A stretch of 64,000 nucleotides of DNA from contig CAZZLC010000021.1 in NCBI GenBank assembly GCA_964655065.1, positions 1-64,000 of the forward strand, read 5' to 3'. Positions 53,642-61,787 of the stretch are shown here, one piece after another. The notes beneath the pieces are model-generated. The model searched no databases. It saw nothing but the letters and a program-made list of their open reading frames with translations, and was not told where the DNA came from. The first letter of the stretch is position 1. The number at the start of each line of letters is the position of its first letter. The stretch comes from DRPG01 sp964655065. GTDB lineage: Bacteria > Myxococcota_A > UBA796 > GCA-2862545. Position numbers and translations under genes: made by a program.

Positions 53642-54354
53642 TCGGGTCGCTCTGGCTGTCAGTGCTCGGGGGCTGCATGGGTGGCCCCAACCTCGAGACG
53701 CGCATCACCGAGCTCCGGGTCGTGGCCGCGAAGGCCGAGCCTGCCGCGGCGGAGAAGGGGGAGCCCTTCGAGCTCGTGGTGTGGGTGGCCGACCCGCTGG
53801 ACCGCGGGGGCGACGTGCTCACCTGGAGCTGCGTCGAGACGCTCCCCTGTGAGCCACTCACCGCCGAGGTTCCCGAGGCGGGCGAGACCACTCCGCCCAT
53901 CGTTCAGACCCGGGCGGCCGTGCCTGCACCGATCTGGGTGCTCGCCTGCGCCGAGGGGGACTGCGGAGACCTCGACAGCCCGCCCGAGGACCGGCTTCGC
54001 GACCCGGTCGAGTGGCTGCGTGACCTCCCCGTCGGCGGGGTGAGCGCCGCGTCTCGGCCTCCTCCCATCTCGATCGACGCCTCCCTGGTCAACCCGACCC
54101 TGGTGGCCACTCCGGACGTGGCCCTCGACCGGGGGAGATCGGAGGTGGAGCTCGTCTTCGAGGTCAGCGACGCCGAGACGGCGTTCGGATACGCGACCAG
54201 CGGCGGCTTCGAGACACCTCAGGTCGAGCCGGACGACGCCGGTCGGTTCACCCTCACCTGGTTCTCCGACCCCGAGCAGGAGTCCGGTGAGGTCTTCGTC
54301 GTGTTCACCAACCCGGCCGGCGGCACCGAGGTGTGGCAGTCCCCGGTGCCGTGA
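53638..54354 (+). CDS. Lipoprotein coupled to the TonB-dependent receptor
   Basis: A 238-residue lipoprotein with signal VIGSLWLSVLGGC (lipobox at LGGC). The mature part is beta-rich with paired cysteines (WSCVETLPCEPL and LACAEGDCGDL) and an FVVFTNPAGGTEVW end, resembling Ig-like folds. No family is recognised. The four-base overlap with the receptor gene suggests a surface-exposed partner, as SusD-like proteins are for SusC, although there is no SusD similarity. It abuts the convergent LolB-like gene. Confidence 0.7.
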   Translation: MIGSLWLSVLGGCMGGPNLETRITELRVVAAKAEPAAAEKGEPFELVVWVADPLDRGGDVLTWSCVETLPCEPLTAEVPEAGETTPPIVQTRAAVPAPIWVLACAEGDCGDLDSPPEDRLRDPVEWLRDLPVGGVSAASRPPPISIDASLVNPTLVATPDVALDRGRSEVELVFEVSDAETAFGYATSGGFETPQVEPDDAGRFTLTWFSDPEQESGEVFVVFTNPAGGTEVWQSPVP

Positions 54355-55125
54355 TCAGCGTGGGCCGACAAGGGCGCTCGCCACGTCCTCCCAGCGGGCG
54401 CTCGCGAAGCCCTGGGGCGCCTCGGTGTCGAACACCTCGGGGGCAACCTCGAGCGGCTCGAAGGACTTGAACCGTACGTCGAGCGCAAGCTCCAGCGCCG
54501 GTACCGCCAGCGACCAGGCCGTCGGTAGAACGCCCGCCTCCGTCACCTCGAAGCCCTCGTAGCGCAGAATGAGGCGCTCGGTCCCGTCGGGCTCGACAAG
54601 CCGAACCTCCCGAGGGCGGAGCGGGGTGTCCTCGAGCACGACCTGCACCCCGTTGCGCTCGTAGCGGAGTCCTCCGTCGGGGGTGGCGACGAGCTCCGCG
54701 GGGTCAGGCTCCGGCACCTGGCCGAGGAACAGCCCCACCACGCCATCGACACCCAGCTCCTCGTCGGTCCACTCCCGAACCGTGGCCTCCACCGCGTCGG
54801 CCCAGTAGTGGCGAGCATCACGGCGAATCACGATGGACGCCCGCTCTCCGTCGGTCTGTGCGGTGGCCAGCGGTCCTCCCAGGGGCCCGAGCACCGCGAA
54901 GTGCAGCCGGCCCGGCCGGTCCACGATCAGCGCGCCTCCGGTGCTCCCCTTCAGCCCCAGGGGCTCGGACGCGATCTTGAACGAGAAGCGCCCCCGTAGC
55001 GGGTCCGCAACCTCGGCGCGGAGCAGCGAGAGCGCATCCCCCGCCTCACCAGCCGGGAGTGGGCGAACCGGCCTGCGACAGCCGACCGACGCGAGCACGA
55101 CGATCCCGAAAACGACAGCCCTCAA
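54355..55125 (-). CDS. LolB/LppX-like lipoprotein (DUF4292-like)
   Basis: A 256-residue lipoprotein. I take the TTG at 55125, which has GGAG six bases upstream and yields the compact signal RAVVFGIVVLASVGC; a GTG at 55161 would directly abut the divergent gene. The mature part has the long curved-sheet pattern of the LolB/LppX fold (GRFSFKIASEPLGLKGSTGG, LHFAVLGPLGGPLA, a central GLFLGQVPEP turn). Such proteins carry lipoproteins or lipids across the periplasm. Because the fold is divergent, the precise role is inferred only. Confidence 0.7.
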   Translation of the reverse strand: MRAVVFGIVVLASVGCRRPVRPLPAGEAGDALSLLRAEVADPLRGRFSFKIASEPLGLKGSTGGALIVDRPGRLHFAVLGPLGGPLATAQTDGERASIVIRRDARHYWADAVEATVREWTDEELGVDGVVGLFLGQVPEPDPAELVATPDGGLRYERNGVQVVLEDTPLRPREVRLVEPDGTERLILRYEGFEVTEAGVLPTAWSLAVPALELALDVRFKSFEPLEVAPEVFDTEAPQGFASARWEDVASALVGPR

Positions 55126-55161
55126 GGCAGCTCCAGAGGTAGCGGGAGACAGGAGACCCAC

Positions 55162-56316
55162 GTGCAGAGACCCGTCGCCCTCGTGCTCTGGTACGCCGCC
55201 CAGACGGCGTCGGCCACGCTGTCCCCGTGGCTCGGCCCGCTCCTCGCGGACGCAGGGTGGAGCACGGCCGCCGTGACCGCCATCCTGGTGACGGTGCCCA
55301 TTGGCCGGCTCCTCGGCGGCCCCATCTGGTCGTGGGTCGCCGACCGCACCAGCGCGGACCGCATCCTCCGCATCGCGGCGGTGGGAACGCTCGTCACGGT
55401 GGGCCTGGTCGCGCTGACCACCGCCGTGCCGACGGCCGGGGGGTTCGTGGCGGTGGCCATCGTCGCCTTCGGGATCGCCCGCTCGCCGCTGTTCTCGATC
55501 ATGGACGCGTCGACCGTGCAGTGGGTCGGCGACCGCTATGGCCGCATCCGGGCGGCGGGCTCCATCGCGTTCCTCGTGGTGGTGTGGATCGGCGGGTACT
55601 TGCGCCCGGAGCTCCCGCTAGCCCCCCTGTGGCTCGCCGTGGGGGCCATCGCGATGGCCACGGCGGTGACCTTCGCCCTGCCTCCGCTGCCTGCGCGCGC
55701 CCCCCGCCGTCCGACCTGGGCCGACGTGCGCGAGCTGTCCCGCCACCGGCCCCTCGTCGTGTTGGTCACCGTGAGCGCGCTGCACGGCATGTCGCTGTCG
55801 GCCTACGACCAGCTCTACGCCATGCACGTCGACCAGCTCGGGCTGCCACCGTGGGTCACCGGAACGTCGTTCGCGCTCGGCGTCTTCGTCGAGATCGGCG
55901 TGCTGCTCGCTGGCTCGTGGTTGCTCGGCCGCCTGGGACGTCGCGGCGTGCTCCTGCTCGGTGTATCGGCGGGCGCACCTCGGTTTCTGCTCACGGCCGT
56001 GACGACTTCAGCGTGGGGTCTCGTGGCCGTCCAGTCGCTCCACGGCCTTCAGTACGGCGCGTTCTGGATCGCCGCCACGTCCGCCTTCGCCGCGGAGGCG
56101 CCCCCCGAGCTCCGCAACAGCACTCAAGCGCTGCTCCCGTCCGCGGCCTACGGCGCGGGGCCGGTGCTCGGCATGGGACTGGCCTGGCTCGGGCTACAGC
56201 TCGGCGGCTCGCTGCCGGTGCACTACGGCCTCGTCGCGATGGTGAGCATGGTCGCGACGGGGCTCGTGTGGAGGCTCGAGCTCAGCGGGCGGGCGCTCGG
56301 GCCCGCCGCGAGCTGA
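55162..56316 (+). CDS. MFS permease (MFS_1-like, nucleoside/HcaT type)
   Basis: A 384-residue major facilitator with 12 membrane spans and no long central loop. DRYGRIRAAGSIAFLV in the fourth to fifth span region recalls the YG-x-IR-x-WGSIGF motif of the HcaT/LacY-like branch; QALLPSAAYGAGPVLG is the corresponding late motif. Probably a proton symporter for a small organic compound. GTG start after AGGAG. It ends exactly against cpaB. No metabolic partner gene is adjacent. Confidence 0.82.
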   Translation: MQRPVALVLWYAAQTASATLSPWLGPLLADAGWSTAAVTAILVTVPIGRLLGGPIWSWVADRTSADRILRIAAVGTLVTVGLVALTTAVPTAGGFVAVAIVAFGIARSPLFSIMDASTVQWVGDRYGRIRAAGSIAFLVVVWIGGYLRPELPLAPLWLAVGAIAMATAVTFALPPLPARAPRRPTWADVRELSRHRPLVVLVTVSALHGMSLSAYDQLYAMHVDQLGLPPWVTGTSFALGVFVEIGVLLAGSWLLGRLGRRGVLLLGVSAGAPRFLLTAVTTSAWGLVAVQSLHGLQYGAFWIAATSAFAAEAPPELRNSTQALLPSAAYGAGPVLGMGLAWLGLQLGGSLPVHYGLVAMVSMVATGLVWRLELSGRALGPAAS

Positions 56317-57213
56317 TCACTCGCAGGGGGTGCCGTTCTTGTCGACGAGGATGATCTTCTTCTGGCCACCCTGAACGATCGAGACCTCCTGGCACTGCTT
56401 CTTCTTCACGACCTTCTTCGGCGTGCGCCGGCGCACCACCTTCTTGGTCTGCAGCCGACCCCGGAGGTCGTCGATGTTGACGCCACCGAGCGAGTTGACC
56501 TTGACGTCGAGGTCGTTGCGCAACGAGAGCACGATCTCGCCCAGGTTCTCGGCGTGCGCGATCTTCTCGGCCTCGTCGGCCGTGACGAGCAGGGTCACCG
56601 AGGGGCGGTTGCGGCCGCGGAGATCCCGAGCCTGCTCCGCGGTCTCGGACTTCATGCGGCTGTTGACGCCGAGCACGAAGATGGCTTGGAGCAGGGTCTC
56701 GGTTCGCGGCTTCGCGCCCTTGTCGTTGTCGGGCGTGATCGTGACGAGCACGTCGACGTAGTTGCCTGGGTTGAGGAATCCGGAGAGCGCGGCCCCGTCG
56801 CTGACGGAGACCGACAGCGCCCGCATGCCGCGCGGGATGATGGCGTTGAGGCCCACGCCCGACTCGGGGTCGGCGAGCCGGTCGGCCCGGACGAACTCGT
56901 TGGCGAGAATGCGCTCCCGCGGAATGCGACCCACCACGTGCTCCGGCGACAGGAACACGCCCTCGGGAAGGTACTTGGGCGGGATCTGGACCGCGTAGAG
57001 GTCCTCCTCGGTGATCGTGACGCCCTGGTACAGGTCACGCGCGGCGACGATCACCATCACCATGTCTTCTGGACGCTTCGCCTCGTCGATCTTGACCTGG
57101 TAGTTCGTGATGAGCCGGTAGAGCACCACGAACGACCCGGCGCCGAGCGCGACGGCCAGACCGAGGAAGACGAAGGCGCGAACTGCGCCGGAGCCGGGAT
57201 TCTCACGTGCCAT
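56317..57213 (-). CDS. cpaB: Flp pilus assembly protein CpaB/RcpC
   Basis: A 298-residue protein with an N-terminal membrane helix (residues 12-36), a SAF domain (VIVAARDLYQGVTITEEDL, then RERILANEFVRADRL) and the RcpC domain (RALSVSVSDGAALSGFLNPG, VDVLVTI). CpaB/RcpC is a periplasmic part of the Tad/Flp pilus apparatus. The C-terminus is unusual: a Lys/Arg-rich stretch (KKVVRRRTPKKVVKKK) and two cysteines. No other tad genes are in the window, so the protein either belongs to a distant tad cluster or has been reused. ATG after GAGGTGAG. Confidence 0.88.
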   Translation of the reverse strand: MARENPGSGAVRAFVFLGLAVALGAGSFVVLYRLITNYQVKIDEAKRPEDMVMVIVAARDLYQGVTITEEDLYAVQIPPKYLPEGVFLSPEHVVGRIPRERILANEFVRADRLADPESGVGLNAIIPRGMRALSVSVSDGAALSGFLNPGNYVDVLVTITPDNDKGAKPRTETLLQAIFVLGVNSRMKSETAEQARDLRGRNRPSVTLLVTADEAEKIAHAENLGEIVLSLRNDLDVKVNSLGGVNIDDLRGRLQTKKVVRRRTPKKVVKKKQCQEVSIVQGGQKKIILVDKNGTPCE

Positions 57214-57329
57214 GTCGCTCACCTCGCTTGCCCGAGCCCCTATAGCTGACCCGTCGCAGTCGGCCGACTGCCGGATCCGTACATCGGACGGAAGGGGGGA
57301 GGATTGTTGTCCCACGGGGCCGCAGGAAC

Positions 57330-60266
57330 CTAACTCTCGTCGAAGAGACTCCGCAGTTCCGTCGCGGTCAACGTTCGGAGGAATCCCCCGTCGGTGCCGA
57401 GGGCTGCATCGGCGAGGTCGCGCTTCGCGGCCTGAAGGTCGAGGATCCGCTCTTCGACCGTGTTCTCGGCGACGAGCTTGATGCTCACCACCGGCTTGTC
57501 CTGGCCAATCCGGTGCGCCCGGTCGGTCGCCTGTTGCTCGACGGCCGGGTTCCACCAGGGGTCGAGGTGGACCACGTAGTCGGCGGCGGTGAGGTTGAGC
57601 CCGAAGCCACCGGCCTTGAGGGTGAGGAGGAACACCGGCGGTCCGTCGTCGGCCTGGAATCGATCGATCGCCGCCTGCCGGTCGCGCGTGCCCCCGTCGA
57701 GCCGCACCCACGGAATGCCCAGCGCCTCGAGTCGCTCCTCCACGAGATCGAGCAGCGATGTCCACTGGCTGAAGACGAGCGCCTTGTGGTCCTCGTCGAC
57801 GACCTCGACGAGGATCTCCTCCATGCGGTCGAGCTTGGCCGAGGGCACGTCGACCCCTGCGTCGCCGGGAAGCAGTCGCGGGTCACAGCAGGCCTGGCGC
57901 ATGCGCAGCAGCGCCTCGAGCACCTGCATCGTGGAGCCGGTCCCCTTGGCGAGGGCGGCCTGCACGTCTTGCCGAGCGGTGAGCCGCACGCCCTCGTAGG
58001 TTCGCCGCTGCGCGTCGCCGAGCGAGCACCGCTCGACGATCTCGGTGAGCGGCGGCAGCTCGGTCGCGACCTGTTGCTTGAGCCGACGGAGGACGTAGGG
58101 ACGCACGCGAGCCCTGAGCAACGTCTCGGCGCGACGGTCGCCGCTCTCGATGGGTCGGGCGAAGCGATCCTTGAAGGCGCTCTCGCTCCCGAGCAGCCCG
58201 GGCATGAGGAAGCGGAACAAGCTCCAGAGCTCCTCGAGTCGGTTCTCGACCGGGGTACCGGTCAGGGCGATCCGGTGCGCACTCGGAATCTGGTAGGCCG
58301 CCCGCGCGGTCTGGCTGTGCGGGTTCTTGATGGCCTGGGCCTCGTCGAGCACCACGTAGGTCCAGTCCTCCTCGCGAAGGCGGTCGAGGTCGATGCGCAC
58401 GAGGGCGTACGACGTGATGGTGACGTCCGCCTCCGGATCGAGCTCGCGCTGGGGCCCGTGGAACACGTTGAGCCGCAGCTCCGGAGCGAACTTGCGGGCT
58501 TCGATCTCCCAGTTGCGGATGACCGAGGTGGGCGCGACCACGAGATGCCGGCCCCCCGCGTCGAGCATCGCGGCGATGGCCTGGATGGTCTTGCCGAGCC
58601 CCATGTCGTCGGCGAGCACCCCGTTGAGCTCCATGTCCCGGAGGAACCGCATCCACTGCAGACCAGCCTTCTGATAGGGGCGCAGATCCGCGCGCAGCCC
58701 AGCCGGCAGCTCGACCTCGGGCAGCCCCTCGTCGCCCTCGAGGAAGCTGCGCAGCCGCTGGAGATTGGGCGGGACGTCGGCCTCGGTGTCCTCGAGCAGC
58801 TCGACGAGGGCGGCGGTGCTGTTGCGCCCGACGCGGCCGTCCCGGTCTCGGGCCTCGAGCAGCTCCTGGAGCAGCGCACCGTGCTCGGACAGCCAGTTCC
58901 GGGGCAACGGCGCCCATCCACCGTCGAGCAGGGGCACCAGGGACCGGTTGGAGCGCCATGCCTCCAGCACGGCCAGCGGGTCGGCCTCGATGCGCTCGCC
59001 CCCGAACTGCACGTCGAGCGTCCACTGCCCGTCGCGCTCGGCTACCTGGATGTGCGGCACGAGCTCCGAGTCGCGGTGGACCTTGAAGCGTTCAGGATCG
59101 ACCTTGCCTCGCACGGGCCCTGACAGCTTCGGCAGCCGATCCTCGAGGAAGTCGGCCGCCTCGTCGGGCGCGAGAATGCGGGGGAAGTTCACCGTGAGCC
59201 CGGTCAGCGCCTGGAACTCCCGGGCCACGTTTCGCTCCGCGCCGGGGTCACGGGCCGGCACGACCGAGTCGGAGAGCCGCTTGAGCAGGTTGCCCTGGCC
59301 CACCTTCGCCACCGGCGGGTCGCCATACACGATCACGGCCTCGACGCGCAGTCCACCAGGACGCTCCTCGAGCTCGACCATCACCCGTGGGACCAGCGAG
59401 CCCTGATCGGGCAAGCGGTCGGTGCGGAGGTCCACCGGCGCTCGCTCCCGCAGTCGCGGGATGACCTCGCTGACCAGCGCCGCCACCTCCTCCTCGCCGT
59501 AGACTACGCCTTGAACCAGCATCTGCCGCTGCTCGGGCTTGAGGTCGCCGTGGGAGGTGGGCCGCAGCACGCCACCCTCGAGGGCAGCCCCCCGGTACAG
59601 CACGTCCAGGCCGGGGGGCCGCACGAGCTGAAGCTTGAAGCCGCCTCCGTCGTCGTCGGTCACCCTGACCCGGAACGGCAGGGGCTCCGGCTCCACGGTG
59701 ACCGGAGTCCCGTCGAGCGTGACGTCGGAGTCGGGCTCGAGCACGGAGAGCAGGCGCCGCACGGAGTCCGGAGGCAGGGCGCCCGGCCGGTGCATGACGA
59801 GCAGGCTCTCGGCCTGAAGGTCGACCCGGCTCGCCACGAGCCGCGACTCGGCGAGGGGTCGGGTGAGGACCTCCTCGCTGCCATCGTTGTAGACGGCCGA
59901 CCGCTTCACGGACAGCTTGGTGCCATCGCTGGTGAAGGCGTATCGCACGCGCACCTTCTGCTCGGGCGTCGGGGCGGGAAGCGCGTCGCCCTGCTGCCGC
60001 GACTGCTGGAGCGCGATCACCGCTGCCGCAGCGTGCACGCAGCAGTCACCGGGCAGATCGCAGTCGCAGCCCCAGTCGCCGTCCTCCGGCCACAGGTACA
60101 CCTCGTGCCAGCGCGAGGAGCCCGGCGCGCGAACCTTGAGATGTACTTCGTCCCCGTCGTCGGAGACGCCCTCGACGCCCCCGTCGCGTGCGAGCCGAAC
60201 TGCAGCTCCCCACACGCGGGACCCCGCGGCCTCCCGCGCGCTCGAGAGAAGGTCGTCCATCAACAT
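57330..60266 (-). CDS. SWIM zinc-finger SNF2 helicase
   Basis: A 978-residue DNA-dependent ATPase of the bacterial SNF2/HepA-like group. A SWIM finger opens it (CDCDLPGDCCVH: C-x-C-x-n-C-x-H pattern), followed by about 450 residues of family-specific domain. The motor has motif I ADDMGLGKT, motif II DEAQAIKN, TGTPVENRLEELWSLFRF, and in the second half LLTLKAGGFGLNLTAADYV and QATDRAHRIGQ. It should remodel protein-DNA or RNAP-DNA complexes. It precedes cpaB by 116 bases and follows grxD by 55. Confidence 0.95.
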   Translation of the reverse strand: MLMDDLLSSAREAAGSRVWGAAVRLARDGGVEGVSDDGDEVHLKVRAPGSSRWHEVYLWPEDGDWGCDCDLPGDCCVHAAAAVIALQQSRQQGDALPAPTPEQKVRVRYAFTSDGTKLSVKRSAVYNDGSEEVLTRPLAESRLVASRVDLQAESLLVMHRPGALPPDSVRRLLSVLEPDSDVTLDGTPVTVEPEPLPFRVRVTDDDGGGFKLQLVRPPGLDVLYRGAALEGGVLRPTSHGDLKPEQRQMLVQGVVYGEEEVAALVSEVIPRLRERAPVDLRTDRLPDQGSLVPRVMVELEERPGGLRVEAVIVYGDPPVAKVGQGNLLKRLSDSVVPARDPGAERNVAREFQALTGLTVNFPRILAPDEAADFLEDRLPKLSGPVRGKVDPERFKVHRDSELVPHIQVAERDGQWTLDVQFGGERIEADPLAVLEAWRSNRSLVPLLDGGWAPLPRNWLSEHGALLQELLEARDRDGRVGRNSTAALVELLEDTEADVPPNLQRLRSFLEGDEGLPEVELPAGLRADLRPYQKAGLQWMRFLRDMELNGVLADDMGLGKTIQAIAAMLDAGGRHLVVAPTSVIRNWEIEARKFAPELRLNVFHGPQRELDPEADVTITSYALVRIDLDRLREEDWTYVVLDEAQAIKNPHSQTARAAYQIPSAHRIALTGTPVENRLEELWSLFRFLMPGLLGSESAFKDRFARPIESGDRRAETLLRARVRPYVLRRLKQQVATELPPLTEIVERCSLGDAQRRTYEGVRLTARQDVQAALAKGTGSTMQVLEALLRMRQACCDPRLLPGDAGVDVPSAKLDRMEEILVEVVDEDHKALVFSQWTSLLDLVEERLEALGIPWVRLDGGTRDRQAAIDRFQADDGPPVFLLTLKAGGFGLNLTAADYVVHLDPWWNPAVEQQATDRAHRIGQDKPVVSIKLVAENTVEERILDLQAAKRDLADAALGTDGGFLRTLTATELRSLFDES

Positions 60267-60321
60267 GGTGGGGTGGTCCCCCGCGCGGTCGAGAGGTTCG
60301 CGGCGCCGACGCGACCTCGCG

Positions 60322-60633
60322 TCAGGCCTGGTCCTTGACCATGGACTCGAGCTGGCCGCTCTCCCACATCTGCATCACGATGTCGGAGCCACCGACAAAC
60401 TCGCCGTTGACATAAAGCTGCGGGATGGTGGGCCAGTTCGCGTACTCCTTGATCCCCTGCCGGATCTCCGGGTCGGAGAGCACGTCGAAGGACTCGAAGG
60501 GAACCTCGAGCGCACGCACGATGCTCACCGCCCGCATCGAGAAGCCGCACTGCGGGAAATCGGGCGACCCCTTCATGAAGAGGAACACCTTGTTGTTCTT
60601 GACCATCTCGTCGATGCGATCGTGGGCGCTCAT
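60322..60633 (-). CDS. grxD: Monothiol glutaredoxin, Grx4 type
   Basis: A 103-residue CGFS glutaredoxin that carries or relays 2Fe2S clusters with glutathione. The active site reads PQCGFSM with Cys29, and WPTIPQLYVNGEFVGGSDI is the conserved glutathione-binding stretch. The start overlaps the bolA stop as ATGA. Grx4 and BolA form a heterocomplex in many organisms, so the pair is a functional unit for iron-sulfur or iron regulation. Confidence 0.96.
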   Translation of the reverse strand: MSAHDRIDEMVKNNKVFLFMKGSPDFPQCGFSMRAVSIVRALEVPFESFDVLSDPEIRQGIKEYANWPTIPQLYVNGEFVGGSDIVMQMWESGQLESMVKDQA

Positions 60634-60893
60634 CGTGACTCCGAGTTGCCGCCGTGCGGCCACTGGTCCGGGGTGAAGGTCCGAAGCTGGAGGGCGTGGA
60701 TGTCGGAGCGCATGTGGTCGCCCAGCGCGCCGTAGACGAGCCGATGTTGCTGGATCGGTGTCTTTCCCTCGAAAGCGGACGAGACCACCTCGGCTTGGAA
60801 GTGCTGTCCGTCGTTGGCTGGGTCGAGCACGATCGCCCGGGAGTCCGGGAGATTCGCCTCGATCAACTCCTGGATGCGCTGGGCAGAAAACAT
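60630..60893 (-). CDS. bolA: BolA-family protein
   Basis: An 87-residue class-II KH-like protein: RIQELIEANLPDS helix, AEVVSSAFEGKTPIQQHRLV with the conserved loop and His, and HALQLRTFTPDQW at the end. It partners the Grx4 encoded directly downstream with a four-base overlap. The ATG at 60893 is followed by MFSAQRI, the standard beginning. The gap to pyrF is 59 bases and holds GGTAACGATACC-type dyad sequence of unknown meaning. Confidence 0.93.
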   Translation of the reverse strand: MFSAQRIQELIEANLPDSRAIVLDPANDGQHFQAEVVSSAFEGKTPIQQHRLVYGALGDHMRSDIHALQLRTFTPDQWPHGGNSESR

Positions 60894-60952
60894 CTCAATC
60901 CCCAAGGTCAGGACCCGACCGGGCCGGTCCTGCGCCATATCGGCCGGTATCG

Positions 60953-61780
60953 TTACCCCACGGCCCTGACCACAGCGTCCCGGAACTGAGCCGCGCGTGT
61001 TGCAATAGCGGCCACACGCTCGGTGGTGGGCTCGGGGGAGGCTCCGAACAGCACGGATCGCGACGCCGTCGCCAACACCTCCGGGCCGAGCGTCGAGAGC
61101 ACGTCGACGTCGGCGCCCTGTGCTCCGAAGCCGGGGGCCAGGATCCAGCGGCCCGGGAGCTTGGCCCTCCAGTGCGCGCATTCCTCGCCGGGCAGCGTCG
61201 CCCCGACCACGGCTCCGACGGACGCCGGCTGCTCGGCAATCCAGTCCGCGATCGCCTCGGCCACCCCGGTCGCTCGTTGCCACGGGGCAGCACCCGGGTT
61301 GGACGTCCGCACGAGTACGAAGCAACCTCGCCCTTCGTCGGTCCGTGCCACGAAGGGGGACAGGGACTCGGGTCCCAGGTAGGGCGAGAGCGTCACCGCG
61401 TCGGCGTCGCCGGGTGGATGATCGAAGATGGCTCGGGTGTACGCCTCGGCGGTGGACCCGATGTCACCCCGCTTCGCGTCGAGCAGAACCAGCAGGCCGA
61501 GTTCGTGGGCTCGAGCCACCGTGCGGTGCAGGACGTCCGCACCGTGGGGGCCGAGCGCCTCGAAGAACGCGACCTGCGGCTTCACGATCGCTGCACAAGG
61601 GGCCATCGCCTGCAGTGCATCGAACGCGAAGTCGCCAACCGCCGACGCCCGAACCGCGGGGTCCGCGTCGAGCGCGGCTCCGCCAATCCGGGCGAGGTGC
61701 GGGTCGAGACCGACGCACACCGGCGCGCCGACCTCCTCGACCCGAGCCTTCAGACGGTCGTGGAACGACGAGCCGGACAC
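60953..61780 (-). CDS. pyrF: Orotidine 5'-phosphate decarboxylase (type 2)
   Basis: A 275-residue TIM-barrel enzyme for the last step of UMP synthesis. The catalytic DAKRGDIGSTAEAY contains the Asp-Lys-Asp array, VCVGLDPHLARIG opens the barrel, and APGFGAQGADVDVL is the phosphate site. Length and DAKRGD loop identify the longer type-2 form. GTG start at 61780, seven bases past the stop of the large membrane protein upstream; no other pyrimidine gene is nearby. Confidence 0.94.
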   Translation of the reverse strand: MSGSSFHDRLKARVEEVGAPVCVGLDPHLARIGGAALDADPAVRASAVGDFAFDALQAMAPCAAIVKPQVAFFEALGPHGADVLHRTVARAHELGLLVLLDAKRGDIGSTAEAYTRAIFDHPPGDADAVTLSPYLGPESLSPFVARTDEGRGCFVLVRTSNPGAAPWQRATGVAEAIADWIAEQPASVGAVVGATLPGEECAHWRAKLPGRWILAPGFGAQGADVDVLSTLGPEVLATASRSVLFGASPEPTTERVAAIATRAAQFRDAVVRAVG

Positions 61781-61787
61781 GCGCGAA

